In this document: positions 33,403 through 44,638 of the stretch, piece after piece
Numbering within the stretch: the stretch's first letter is position 1
Layout of the letters: each line of letters begins with the position of its first letter
NCBI GenBank assembly: GCA_964019695.1
Contig: OZ026525.1
Coordinates: forward strand, 62,404,253-62,468,252
Direction: 5' to 3'
Origin: Loripinus fragilis
Taxonomy: Eukaryota; Mollusca; Bivalvia; Lucinida; Lucinidae
DNA length: 64,000 nt
Notes under the pieces: model-generated
The model's input: the letters and a program-made list of their open reading frames with translations, nothing else
Told to the model about the DNA's origin: nothing
The model's database searches: none
Program-made: the position numbers and the translations under genes

Positions 33403-36400
33403 CATCACGGAAACGTCTCCGTGCAAAAAACACCCCAGATTTGCACCTAACATATAGTAAAACGAGGGGATCGGTGGGGTTCAAATAGCAAAAAGATAGT
33501 GCGTCTAAAAATGAGCTATATTTCCTATAAAAAAGCAACTACAGCACCCAAAAGATTAAATATATATAGAAACTAGTTAACGATTTAATTTATTAGATTT
33601 TTAATAAAATCAAAGCATTAAATTGATTTAAAATTATCTTCGCACTTTCATAAATATTACCCCGCTGACTCGGCGATTTCCGGAAGCAGACGTGTGGTAC
33701 GATCGGTTTTTAGCCACACCATGGTAAAAGGTCATAGAGTTTCCAACCGTATAGAGCGCAAACTGGTCTGATCAGCTAGGATACTTCCAAATTCAATTTG
33801 AAATATTTTCATGGATACCAACAGTAAGGCTGCAAACCATTTTGTGCAACTGTGTAGGCTAATCTGCACCTTTGCTGTCCTCATAAAAACGATCTCAGTT
33901 TTCTCAGGGGACGATTCGCCGTTCGTCGCACCGTTCGCGCGCTACAGAAAAGGAGCGCTGTCACTTATTTAAGTACTAATGAATTAATATACAATGTAGT
34001 TCAAAATCTGTCCGAAAATGCCTGTTGTGTCGGTGGCTGAGACATCTGAGTCGTCATTGTTTGCCAAAGTAGATATTTACTGGTATCCAGAATGAAAAGG
34101 ATTAATATTTTCTCGAAGTCCACAAGTAGGAATGTGTTTTTCATTTGGTACGGCTTTTGAAAACAGGAAGTCTGCAATACCCCGAGCAATAAAATGACAT
34201 CTGGTTAATACCTCAGTACTAATTTTATAATCGTGTAATGTCTCTTAATATACACATCACCGAAACTGTGTTTAGATCTCTGTCTACATTTTATTACCCC
34301 TTTAGGCACTAATAGATTATTCCTTCTGGTTAGGGATGGTCTATTGAATCACGGTACTGAGGTGTCACGTGTTATAATTTGCAAATGAAATTTGCATTTC
34401 TATTCCTGAAAAACATTTTGTCTACTAGTAGGCAAACAGTGAAGACCCTGATGGAATCTAGGTCTTTACTGTTTGCCAAAGTACACGATAAGGAGTCATA
34501 GGTATAAAAGGGTTGAAGCCCAAAATGGATCCTTCGCAAACAGTGCAGACCAATAACAATGTGGTATGTGCGACCAGCAAAGGCTCAGACCTGCCTGCGC
34601 ATACGCGCAGTCTGATCAGAGACTTTGCTAGAAGCAGTATTTAAGTTACTGACCGAACATCATTTGGAGTGTTTAAGCTAAAAAGGTGGCTGCATAGGCT
34701 TGTTGCATTCTATTCAGGCTCGTTGCATTCTATTCATGTAAAAATGCCACATTGATGGCGGCAATCTTATGACACGGCTCAAATGAGCTACCGCTCGAGG
34801 CAGGGTCAACATAATTTGCTGTAAAAAAACACACAAAAAAAACAAAAAAAGCATGCAGCAAACGAAATGACTAGCAATTCCGTATATACAATTTTATCCC
34901 GCATAACTGTGTTACATTGCATTTTCTTCAAACAGCAAAGGGGTGGGGGGCGCAGTGGCTCGGTGGTAGAGTGCTTGACTTGAGACCGAGGAGTCGCGGG
35001 TCCGAGCTTGCATTGTGTCCTCGAGCAAGAAGCATTGATTTTGCTCAGTACAGGATCAACACAGGATGACCCGTCCCGACATAGCTGATTTTTTGACTGG
35101 GACGTAAAGAATCAAATCGCACACACACACACAAAAATCAAACAATAACAACTATGACTAGACTGGTTTGAATTTGTGCTTATTCTTAACATAACAGTCA
35201 ACAATTTTTACAGTCATGTCGGGACAATTTCCCCGTCATCCCGGCTTGAACCAGTACACAGCAGCGGATAAAGTGTCACAGTCTTGCCCAGTGACTGGTG
35301 AGTCTCAGACCCTTCTATCCCCAGTTAGTGACGTATATAGGTCACTGCCCCCCCCCCCCCCCCCCGCGTCTGACGCTCTACCAGCCAAGTCACTGTGCCA
35401 GGTGCTATGGTTTCCAGGCTGGTTTTAACGAGTGTAGGACATAAACATGTTAAAGTTTTCACTAGGCACAGCTAGATACGGTCTGTCTGTCGGATGGATT
35501 ATATTAGAAAAGAGTCAAACGACTTTGATCAGTCGCTACTTCACAAATAACTCTACAGATCAAGCAGGCTCGTTACGGCAAAATTCATGATTTTGTTGTA
35601 TGCAACAAACGGGTCAGCCTGCACACCCATGCCATCTAAAGATTTTGTTGATACTAACCAGTAAATGCATTATGCGTCATCTGGACGGAGTCTGACCTGC
35701 CCGTTAGATGTTCATCGGTGGTATAGAATTATACATAAGGTACTATTTGAACAAAGATTTTTAAACGATGGATGTTGTCTCTCTGGGTTTTCGCTAATAA
35801 CGAAATGTCCCGAAACGGGAATGTACAAAACACATAAACTGGTAAAACGCACACAGTGAAGACACAGAGCGACTGTCGCGCGTTGATGCACATGACCTGG
35901 CTTTGCACTGTTCAATCAGGTCAATCCAGATGAGGTCCGACGAAACATACCCGTTTTAGCCATTCCTAAATGAAGATATAAGGCTCACCTAGTTTCAAGC
36001 AGTTTAGATACAGAGCCGGACATTTTACGACCTGAGTTACATCCAAACTGCTTCTAAATATTACCAGCAGCCATCTCTTGTGATCTTTACATATTTGTTA
36101 ACACCAGGCCGTGTAGCGCAGTCGGTAACTACAGATGCGTGTCTGATGACTGCAGATCAAGGGGGCAGTGAGTTTGATCCCGACCCGGTCCGATACTTAT
36201 GTGAAGATTGATCATGAAATAAATTAATTTCTACCGTCATTCTCCACCATTCCGTTGATTCTTTCAACAAGGGTTGCAGTCAGGAAAAGCCAAAAGTATG
36301 TGCACAAAGTACTTGTTACCGCTTGTTCAAGCTTTGTTAGGTGAACTGACCGTCCCGACATGACCGTAGCTGCTGACTGGGACGTAAAACTGCAAATCAA

Positions 36401-36780
36401 AAAACTTTTTTGTTAGGATACAACACGTCTCTTATCTCCCGTTTATGCCTAATGAAATGTCCTGAATTGGACCAGTCCACATCCGCTGTTGGGCGGTATT
36501 TGTCATGTTTATTCAAACATTATATTTAGCTAACTGTGGCGACCCTGATCAGACGGCGAACCATGCGACGGATCAGCACTGTTTGTCGATTTCCCAAAAT
36601 AAGGGTGGGTTAACCCGGCCTATCCAGGCCCTCTTACCTCTTGACAAGTAAATTTTGTTTTCTTCCCCTGGAGTCGTTATAAAAAGCATCTAAACACTTT
36701 CTTAACCGATGGAACCTTCCTGATTCAAGTTTTTTTGAATTACCGAGACCCCCCACCTACTTCTCCCCCAATATAAGTTG
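33403..36780 (+). repeat. 3.38-kb duplicated unit, copy B
   Basis: Near-identical to 18416-21795, with the same end points, the same nested SINEs (about 34950-35133 plus, 35213-35404 minus, 36110-36405 plus) and the same R240 copy. Differences are single substitutions and changes in homopolymer length, such as the poly(C) near 35350. Lies exactly between the inner ends of the inverted arms. Confidence 0.9.
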
Positions 36781-38040
36781 GGTGTTCCAAAGCATGCGCG
36801 GATCCAGAGGGGGACAGGGGGTCCGGACCCTTCCTCAAAAATCACAAAAATATAGGGTTTCTTAGCAGCACTGGTCCGGATCCCCTGAAATTCTCAAATC
36901 TATCAAGCTTATAAATGGCGTTTCGCTGGCGGTCCGATGTTTGCCCGCTTTTAGTGGCATTTGGATCCTCTCTCCCCTAAAAAATATATTGTCAGTGTTG
37001 CAGAGTTGACCCCCTCTTACAAAACTTTCTGGATCCGCGCATGGAAAGAATCAATATATCGATAATCCGATGCAAACCCGGCAGGCTCATTCCCGGGGTT
37101 ACATATCTCGATCGTGTCCGAGAGTGTAGACCAGACGTGTAGATAAATATGTATACTCATGCGCTAAATGTTCTCTTAAACGTTTTTCGCATCAAATACA
37201 CTGAATTATGAGGGGCCGAATTTATGTGCCGATTAAATGCCAAGTTTGCTTTGGGCCAAAATGTCCCGTACTTGTTTACAAATCGTATTGTTGGTTTTAT
37301 TTTAGGAGAAACCCACGCTCAGAGTAGTTCTACACACCTGTGTCGAGAGACTCTGGCCAATAAACAACTTTTCAACTGCGTTTAGGCAGCTAGTAGTGAA
37401 AGCTTAGTGTACTATCAGACTCATTTTTTCTTTTTATTTATTTTTAAATAGCCATTGTACATTCGAGCATTATCAAGCCAGTTCTCGACATCTACGAGGA
37501 TAAGACCCCCCCCCCCACCCCAGTAACAATTTAACCTTCGAATATGAAACGAATATACAGGAATCTGCACACTCTGATGAGAGTTTGTTATTACAAAAAA
37601 ACACACAATAATATGGGGAAATAAAGTAAAAACGTGCACAGACGATGTATTAATGTTGCAGCAAACTGCTCCTGGTATTTCAAAAGCTAAATGACTGCTA
37701 TTGGTTTAAAAAGCCAATACTTGTTCTAATACACTCGTTATCGGGTATATACAGAAATATCCGATCAGCAGAAAGTAGTCCCGTAAATATTAAATTTCAC
37801 ACGGAGCCGTTTCCGTAATGTATAGTAATATAATATATTATATTTGGAGCATAGACTCTGACTCAACATTAAAATGCGATTAATTTAGGTGTATACAGCA
37901 CAAGCAGATATAAACTGTTTGATTCTTTTGTACATTGTATTTTAATTATAAAAATCGTATATTCTTTTCTTTCTTGCTTAAAATCTCACCCGTATGTATG
38001 GTGTTAAAATGAGCTAGATGATCTAGTAGATCTAGTTCAT

Positions 38041-38356
38041 GAGGGTCTGGATGGGGTATAATGATTAGTGAATATTGGACCTTTTTTTTAATGAATAGTG
38101 AATAATTAGCCCAAAAATAATGAGTAGTGAATAATGAGGCCTTAGAAATAAATGAATAATCCTATTTTTCAATGAATTGAAGAAAAAATCAATGAATAGT
38201 GAATAATCAGATTTCTTTCCCATCTTTCTTAATTTTAATGAATAATTGGTCTAATTTTAATGAATAACCCAAAATTTTGATAAGATGAATAATGGGCTAA
38301 ATTTTTAATGAACAGTGAATACAAGACCCCCCCCCCCCCCCCCCATCCAGACCCTC
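38041..38356. mobile_element. MITE with GAGGGTCTGGATGGGG ends and 6-bp TSD
   Basis: Ends GAGGGTCTGGATGGGG and CCCCATCCAGACCCTC are perfect 16-bp inverted repeats, flanked on both sides by GTTCAT (38035-38040 and 38357-38362). The interior is almost entirely a degenerate AATGAATAGTGAATAAT repeat and ends in a poly(C) run. Confidence 0.9.
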
Positions 38357-38508
38357 GTTCATAGTTGGTATCGTAGGTCACTTCATATTATTTGGGAGAA
38401 GGTTAAAGACGGGCAGCCTCGATTAGCTATTGCTTATCGCACACTCCAAGAAGAAACGAAGATTAAGGCTCTACATGTAGATTTAGCTCCTTTGTTTAAG
38501 AAATAGCT

Positions 38509-38645
38509 CAGCTCTAGCAGTGAATTGATGAGTAATAATTCAATGTTTGGAGTTCAGTTGTAAATGTCAAATCTCAAGGATTTATCTTCGTACAACTGAT
38601 CGACAAACAATGAATTATTACTCATCAGTTCACGCAGTAGAGCTG
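38509..38645. mobile_element. Foldback MITE
   Basis: A 137-bp inverted repeat: CAGCTCTAGCAGTGAATTGA...TTCAATG.TTG against its reverse complement, with a short loop around 38575. Confidence 0.8.
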
Positions 38646-38936
38646 TTTTATTTCGATTCTAACACACAATAATTTGAAGTTTCTTCAAACTTTCCGCCAT
38701 TGCACTGAAGAAATCCCGCAAATAGCTGGACTATATCGCTTACGTTTGTAACGTCTTTCGAGCGTAAAAACGTTACACCGTCTAACGTCATGACTGACCT
38801 CATTTTGCAGTTGACTACAGTGTGCACTTTCCTCGTGCTTCAAAACTGTGACATTATTATTTGATCTAACACGTTTTTTTTTGTTGTCGTTGCATTTGCT
38901 CTATATGCGAGGTGTGTTAGAAATTGTTTTATCATA

Positions 38937-39000
38937 ATATTAGACTATGACGTCGCGTTTGGGAGTGAAATAATGTCATGCAATAAAATCGAATATATAG
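38937..39000 (+). repeat. Partial copy of the composite's terminal module
   Basis: CTATGACGTCGCGTTTGGGA and GTCATGCAATAAAATC match the start of the modules at 12204 and 12845. Truncated after about 55 bp. Confidence 0.7.
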
Positions 39001-39009
39001 TCTGAGGAT

Positions 39010-39140
39010 ATTTACTTTTTTTAGGTGAATACCAAATAAATTTCATCGAGTGTGTTGAAAGCATCAGAATTTTCACGAGTAAATCAGATGTTTTCAACTC
39101 ACGATAAATTTATTTGGTATATACCGAAAAAAAGTAAATT
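39010..39140. repeat. Foldback hairpin
   Basis: Arms of about 55 bp: ATTTACTTTTTTTAGGT...CCAAATAAATTT against AAATTTATTTGGTATATACC...AAGTAAATT, with a loop near 39070-39085. Imperfect. Confidence 0.75.
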
Positions 39141-39291
39141 TCTTTTTATTTTATTCTTTTTGTAGGCTACAAGCAACGTCTCACCCACTGCAAAAGCGGG
39201 TGCAGAAAATACAAAAATGATTTTTTTAGCAAACCCATATAATTTTGGTACAAAAATATTCGTCACAGTCTAACGAAGAACAAGAAATGTC

Positions 39292-40560
39292 ACAAACTCG
39301 TGACGAATGCCCCCAAAGGAATTGGTCTAGCATAGGACACATTTGAGGAAAGTTAGCTGTAATATAGGAGATATGCTCCAGACACGAAAAACCTAGAAAA
39401 GGAGGCCAGAAGTCAAGGTCAAAGTGACCAAAAATGGTATGCACTACTCCGCCATCCCAAGAGAAATCAACACCCCAAATTTGGGATTCCTACATCAAAT
39501 AATATAGGAGATATGCTTCCAGACACAATTATTCTAGACACTAGGTCAAGATCACAGTGACCTAAAAAAAGCATCACATCAGCATCCAAAGATGTTTCCA
39601 TACAGCAAATTTAGGATTCCTCCCTCAAATAATATATGAGATATGCTCCTGACATAATTATTGTATAAATTAGGTCAAGGTCACAAAACTGATAAATTAC
39701 ACTCTGTCATCCCAAGATGCAACCACACACCAAATTTGGGATTACTAGCTCAAATAATATAGAATAATGCTCCAAACATAGTTATTCTAAAAACTAGGTT
39801 AGAGGTCAAGGGCACAATGACCAGTAAATGTTACAAGGCACTCCACTATCCCAAGATGCATCCACACACCAAATTTGGGATTCCTATCTCAACTTATATA
39901 AGAGATATGCTTCGGACACAATAATTATTAAAACTAGGTCGGAGGTCAAGGTCACAGTGACCCGAAAATAATACGTGACATTCCACCATCCTAAGATGCA
40001 TATACACACCAAATTTGGAATTCCTACCTCAAAGAATATAAGGGATATTCTCTGGACACAATAATTCTTAAAACTAGGTCAAAGGTCAAGGTCACAGTGA
40101 CCTGAAAATGGTACATGACACTCCGCTATCCAAAGATGCATCCACACACCTAATTTGGAATTCCTTCCTCAAAGAATATAAGAGATATGCTTCGTAAACA
40201 ATAATTCTTAAAACTAGGTCAGAGGTCAAGGTCACAGTGACTTGAAAATGGTATGTGATACTCCGTCATCCCAAGATGCATTAACACACCAAATTTGAGA
40301 TTCCTACCTCAAAGAATATATGAGATATGCACCGGACACGATAATTCTAAAACTAGGTCAAGGTCATAGTGAACCAAATTGGTATGTGACACTTCGTCAT
40401 CCCAAGATGCATTTACACACCACATTTGGAATTCCTATCTCAAAGAATATAGGAGATATGCACCAGACTCAATGCAGTTTCTGGAAACTAGGTCAGAGTT
40501 CAAGGTCACAGTGACCCAATTATGGTATGCGACTCTTCGTCATCCCAAGTTGCATCCATA
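39292..40560 (-). mobile_element. Satellite-bearing element, copy 1 (minus strand)
   Basis: Begins at the shared terminus AAGAAATGTCACAAACTCGT / GAATGCCCCCAAAGGAATTG and consists of about eight monomers of ~140-145 bp carrying CTAGGTCAGAGGTCAAGGTC, CACAGTGACC and ACACACCAAATTTGG. The opposite orientation is seen at 59936-61400. Here the other end is lost near 40560. Elements with internal tandem ~140-160 bp arrays are known from bivalves (the pearl elements and Helentron-type non-autonomous elements). Similarity to those is suggested by layout only. Confidence 0.82.
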
Positions 40561-40611
40561 TTGAATTTTCCCATTGAGCAAGTTGAAATGTAACACTTCC
40601 CAATAACCGAC

Positions 40612-40705
40612 TATGATAACAAAGACGCTGATCAGACTCGCGGATCCTGATCAGAGTCGCGGATCTGCGCAGCCTGGTCTGCGCCTTTGTAGTTTGCATA
40701 CAACA
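40612..40705. repeat. Hairpin module
   Basis: CTGATCAGACTCGCGGATCC followed by CTGATCAGAGTCGCGGATCT and a CTGCGCAGCCTGGTCTGCGC hairpin; a variant of the module at 28456-28531. Ends about 50 bp from the transmembrane exon. Confidence 0.6.
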
Positions 40706-40751
40706 AATGCAGATTTTTCGCGACGATGCTCAAATGTTGAGAAAAACTTAC

Positions 40752-40846
40752 CATAACATTACTCCTTTGTCTTCGAACAAGAATTAGTGCTACAATGACG
40801 GCGATTAGCGCACATCCACCTCCTACTGCTACAAGTATGACCCAAA
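40752..40846 (-). CDS. Transmembrane exon of the CUB-LDLa receptor
   Basis: On the minus strand the acceptor TTTTGTCTTCCAG precedes a 95-bp exon and the donor GTAAGTTTTT follows it. The exon starts with two bases completing a codon (phase 1) and ends on a whole codon (phase 0). It encodes 31 residues: WVILVAVGGGCALIAVIVAL then ILVRRQRSNVM, that is, a ~23-residue hydrophobic helix with a glycine cluster and an immediate RRQR stop-transfer motif. This predicts a single-pass type I membrane segment with the C-terminus inside the cell. The phase matches the LDLa exon upstream at 46239-46370. The exon is hemmed in by a hairpin module on one side and a MITE at 40881 on the other, yet both splice signals are intact. 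Confidence 0.85.
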
Positions 40847-40880
40847 CTGGAAGACAAAACAAAATATACGTAATGAGCAA

Positions 40881-41187
40881 GTGCGGATCCAGAGGGGGGA
40901 ACAGGGGGTCCGGACCTACCCCCACCCCCCCCCTTGAAAATCACAAAAATAGAGGGTTTCTTAGCAATACTGGTTCGGATCCCCTGAAAAATTACAAAGC
41001 TACCAAGCTAGCATTCAATGTTGGGCCATCATCAGCCCGTCAGCAAAACGCCATTTAAATGGCGTTTCGATGGTGGGCCAATGATGGCCCATTTATAGTG
41101 ATATTTGGATCCCCTATCCCCTCAACAACTAAAAAAAAAGTTAACAAATTTGGGCCACCTCTGACAAAACTTTCTGGATCCGCGCAT
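40881..41187. mobile_element. GCGGATCCAGA-type element
   Basis: A ~307-bp relative of the segments inside the giant foldback arms: left end TGCGGATCCAGAGGGG, right end AAAACTTTCTGGATCCGCGC, with GGGTCCGGACC and GAAAATCACAAAAATA shared. A central CGCCATTTAAATGGCG palindrome adds structure. Confidence 0.78.
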
Positions 41188-41856
41188 GATGAGAATCGCG
41201 TACCTCCAGATAAGAGTGCGTTATTTTGAAAATTAATTTTCTTTTTTTTTCTCCACAAAAACATATGTTGTGGATAATATTGAAAAGAACCCGGGGTCTC
41301 AGCTCAATTTTACGGTTCTTTTGGACAACCAAAACATTTTATCTGATGGGTAAAAAATAATCACATTTTCGCACTCAAAACCTGAATCTGTTAATAACGC
41401 ATCTTTATGGCAAAAAGGATTTTATTCGCAGAAATAGTTGGACGGATATAGTTTTGTGTCGGAAGTGCATCCATCCGTCCGTGTGTCCATATATCCGTAT
41501 CTATTGCTCAGATTTGATGCATTCTCGGTATTAAAGTTAGTACCATGGACAGTCTATATCATTTAATTTTCGTCAAAATCATCTATTTTTTTTATTTCGT
41601 TGAGAAAGAAACATACCCACAATTATGGTAAAATATTTCTTGCAGGACAACCATGTTAGTATACCACATGGCCTTCAGTTTGTATGTTACTGTAGGCAAA
41701 TGGTGATAAGCCAGATTGGAGCAAAAGGGTGTTTTAATGATAAATAACCGCAAAAATAAGAAACAATAGCTTAAAAGCATCAAATGAAACAGTTTTATCG
41801 CTTTGTTTACACAAACCTATTGTTTCGCCCGTGCAACGTTTAAAAAAAGGCCTTAG
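41188..41856 (-). other. Intron sequence, nothing firm
   Basis: Contains an ACATATGTTGTGG...GGTTCTTTTGGACAACC stretch related to the hairpin at 58912-58975 and a CCATCCGTCCGTGTGTCC motif shared with the satellite element's start. No coding evidence. Confidence 0.4.
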
Positions 41857-42453
41857 TCCCAGTTACACACTCACGATTTTGGGCCACTGCAGAGCTACCA
41901 TTCATCCCAATGTGTCAAATCGGGATACATCGGCATTAGTAGCACCGTTGCGCCATCCTGATGCATCGGTGTGAGTCGTAGTAGTACCGTAATGATTCTT
42001 GAGAATCGTGGTGATTTGGGAACTTCGAGGACAACGCTATGACGAGTTTAAACATGTCGGTGTGAATTGTTTTCGATTGTGGACGTAGCCTAGATCGTAT
42101 TTCTACCGTAGCGGGATCGAAATCATTCCTAGTCGCACAGTGGTAGTATTCGTTGTCATTCTTGGGAAATTAGGGTAACATCGGTCATCATGATTCACCC
42201 CGACTCATCCAGATTCATAATATAGTAAGAGTGTCCTACTGTTATGTCGTGACGCTGCCGTAGTAGCATCGTAGTAGCATTTCAGTAGCGCTGTCATGAA
42301 TCGTAGAGGATTCGTAGAGATACGGTAGGAAAGTCGTGAGACATCGTAGGGATTTTTTGAATTTTCTGTTTTAACCATCCCAATTTTACAATATAGTCAC
42401 ATCAGGACGAATCGTGAAGAATCGTAGCCAGAATCGCGAATGTGTAACTGGGG
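41857..42453 (+). mobile_element. CGAT-rich inverted-repeat element, copy 1
   Basis: A ~600-bp element with imperfect ~28-bp inverted ends: CCCAGTTACACACTCACGAT and ATCGCGAATGTGTAACTGGG. The interior is dominated by short direct and inverted ATCGTAG, CGTAGTAGCA and GAATCGT words. A similar second copy follows immediately. Non-coding. Confidence 0.78.
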
Positions 42454-42455
42454 GC

Positions 42456-43022
42456 TTAACACACTCACGATTTTGGGCCACGGCAGAGTTACGATTCACC
42501 CCGATTTGTCAAATCATAATATATTGGCATGATTCTTAGTTAACCTGTTGTAATGCACCAGCGTGAGTGGAAGTGATTCTTGAAGAGTTGTGGTGATTCG
42601 GGAACCTCGAGGACAAAGCTACGACGAGTTTAAACTTGTAGGGTCGAATCATGTTTGATTGTGGGCGTGGCCTAGATCGTAGCACTACGGTAGCGTGATC
42701 GGGATCATTGCAAGGTGACACTGTGGTAGTATTCATTCTCATTCTTGGTAGGTCGGGGTTAATCGGGGTATCATCACAATTCACCCGGACTCATCAAAAT
42801 TCATCCGGATTCGCCATGAATACAGTACGACTGTCCTACGGTTATGTCGTGAATCTGCCATAGTAGCTCCGCCATGAATCGTTGTGGATTCGTAGAGATA
42901 TCATAGGAACATCGTGAGACATCGTAGGGATTTCTAAGTTTTCTGTTTTAACCATCCCGATTTTATAATCTAGGTCACATCGGGATGAATTGTAGCCAGA
43001 ATCGGGAATGAGTAACAGGGGC
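42456..43022 (+). mobile_element. CGAT-rich inverted-repeat element, copy 2 (tandem)
   Basis: Same order of blocks as copy 1 from CACACTCACGATTTTGGGCC to AATCGGGAATGAGTAAC, with about 80% apparent similarity. A fragment with the same word usage lies at 46020-46160. Confidence 0.75.
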
Positions 43023-43144
43023 TTTAGTTACAGATATCGATTCTAGCTGCGATTCGTCCCAATGTGACATATACTGTAGAATTGGCTTTGGTTATTTTTA
43101 GCGCAGTTTATTAAAATACTTTCTCATTATAAAAAAAATGGCTA

Positions 43145-43480
43145 TATCATTAATGTATTGCAACAGACTGCATGCTTGGTGGTCAACCAAATCACAGTTA
43201 ACAACCTTGCTTTCCTCTTTAATTGCACGCTGGTGGGTCAGACTTCAGACTCTGTGACGGTTCCGGCCCACCTGTGTTACCTGTTGGATTTCTTTTGCTC
43301 AGGTATTCAGTTTTATGAGTCCTTATCTTTGGTTTATCTCCTTTTATATCTTGATTTATATGTTTCAGGAGATAATTCATGGATAAGTTAGGGATCTTTC
43401 ATGTAAACCAAACATCTTTGTGTCTTGATCCACATCTGAACTAAGGGCGAGGTTGGTTCCGTGAAACTAGTTTAAACCCT
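43145..43480 (+). repeat. Second locus of the QQ.ACLVVN mobile-element ORF plus downstream sequence
   Basis: Bases 43152-43269 encode LQQTACLVVNQITVNNLAF and FNCTLVGQTSDSVTVP, matching the end of 31956-32312. The downstream non-coding part to 43480 matches 31330-31575 inverted. Only the 3' end of the coding part is present here. Confidence 0.65.
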
Positions 43481-43887
43481 TTAAGCCCCATTCTCACTGT
43501 GCCGATGTAGCCATAGCTCATCCTGATAAAGGACTACCGTAATGCATCGGGACACACTTCATAAAAAATAAATTGCGTTCTCACCTTACCGACGTTACCC
43601 CAGTAAAGCCCCAGTCCTTGAGAAAGCAAGGCGCCGGTTGAGTCCCGGTTCACCACGGAGCACTTACGGTGTAGCACGTTAGAGCCACGGTTCATGCCGG
43701 TATACCCTGGTTTTACCCAGGCTGTTTACGGTGATGTCCCGGTAACTGCCTGTTGCACCACGGTTACATGCCCGTGGCGCCAAGGTTGCGTCCCGGTGTT
43801 ACTCTACACTATGAAACCAGGATAAAAACGTGGAGTAACATTAGTTTTCTTCTTCAGTAATGTCTTTATTTGTTTGTTTGATTTTAT

Positions 43888-44038
43888 TTTTTACGTCCCA
43901 GTCAACAATCTTTCGGTAATGTCCGGACAGGTCTTCCTGGGTTGAACCAGTACTAAGCAAGGATAAATGTTTCTTGCTCAAGGACACAACGCAGTGACGC
44001 CGCCGGTGAGGCTCGAACCCGCGGTCCTTTGGTCTCAG
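43888..44038 (-). mobile_element. tRNA-derived SINE
   Basis: On the minus strand: GACCAAAGGACCGCGGGTTC head with box B GGGTTCGAGCC, TGCGTTGTGTCCTTGAGCAA, CTGGTTCAACCCAGGAAGAC and TTGACTGGGACGTAAAA. Same family as 19960. Confidence 0.8.
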
Positions 44039-44396
44039 TTTTATCTTCAAAAACACACAAAAAATATTGAACAGACACAAATTGAACTGCACAGCCACAT
44101 ACGACAGCTGGAGACTTGAAAATTCAGATTAAGTTACTATAGGAATATGATCTATGTAGCGAAAACAAATGCCTAGAAACCGGCAGCTCATTTGCATAGT
44201 CCTGTGGTCAAAGATATCATTTGTGATCTGTGATCTACAGAGAAAAAAATGAAACTAATACATTTTAAACAGTTTGAAAATGTTACTTCTCGCATCCTGA
44301 AAATTCAATACTTAACTTAAGTCTTCCTTAACTTTAAGGATGCATTGTAATTATGGGCACAGATTGTCTTGTTTTTAGTAAAAATATATAAACTTT

Positions 44397-44638
44397 ATGA
44401 GCTGCGGCGTGTGATTTCATACTGTGTGGTATTTTGAGAAGTGTAGACTCAGACAAGCTTGTGCAGTCCCCATTCAAACTTAGACATTCTAAATACTATT
44501 CGGTCAGTAGCTTAACAGTCAAAGAATAATCAAGCGACTAGCAAAGGCTCTGATCAGACTGCGTCTAGGCGTAGGCTGATCTGAGGCGTTGCTGCTGGCA
44601 CATTACACATTCTTGGAAATCTCATGTCGTGGCTCATA
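44397..44638 (-). mobile_element. R240 MITE
   Basis: Complete but diverged: GAGCTGCGGCGTGTGATTTC to AATCTCATGTCGTGGCTC, with the inner CTCTGATCAGACTGCG hairpin region. Confidence 0.8.

Larger units (their letters stand above)
32367..37820. mobile_element. Giant foldback element: two ~1.04-kb inverted arms around the 3.38-kb unit
   Basis: The left arm (32367-33402) and right arm (36780-37820) are reverse complements over their whole length with only scattered mismatches. The outer ends read CATTACGGAAACGGCTCCGT, a hairpin closely related to the left end of the central unit. The inner ends are GGAACACCC on the left and GGGTGTTCC on the right, so without the insert the arms would meet in a perfect palindrome. 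The centre is copy B of the 3.38-kb unit. No transposase, polymerase or integrase frame was seen in arms or centre. Total length is 5454 bp. Flanking target duplication was not found. Confidence 0.85.

Noticed and set aside
38366..38506. Frame ending WYRRSLHIIWEKV...APLFKK with a stop
   Set aside because: Could be a mobile-element ORF fragment, but there is no second copy in the window and no recognised motif.
40795..41058. Plus-strand frame overlapping the transmembrane exon
   Set aside because: It is the antisense of a well-supported minus-strand exon and runs into a MITE.
42536..42784. 82-residue minus-strand frame
   Set aside because: Lies inside a non-coding CGAT-rich element and has no domain; composition explains it.
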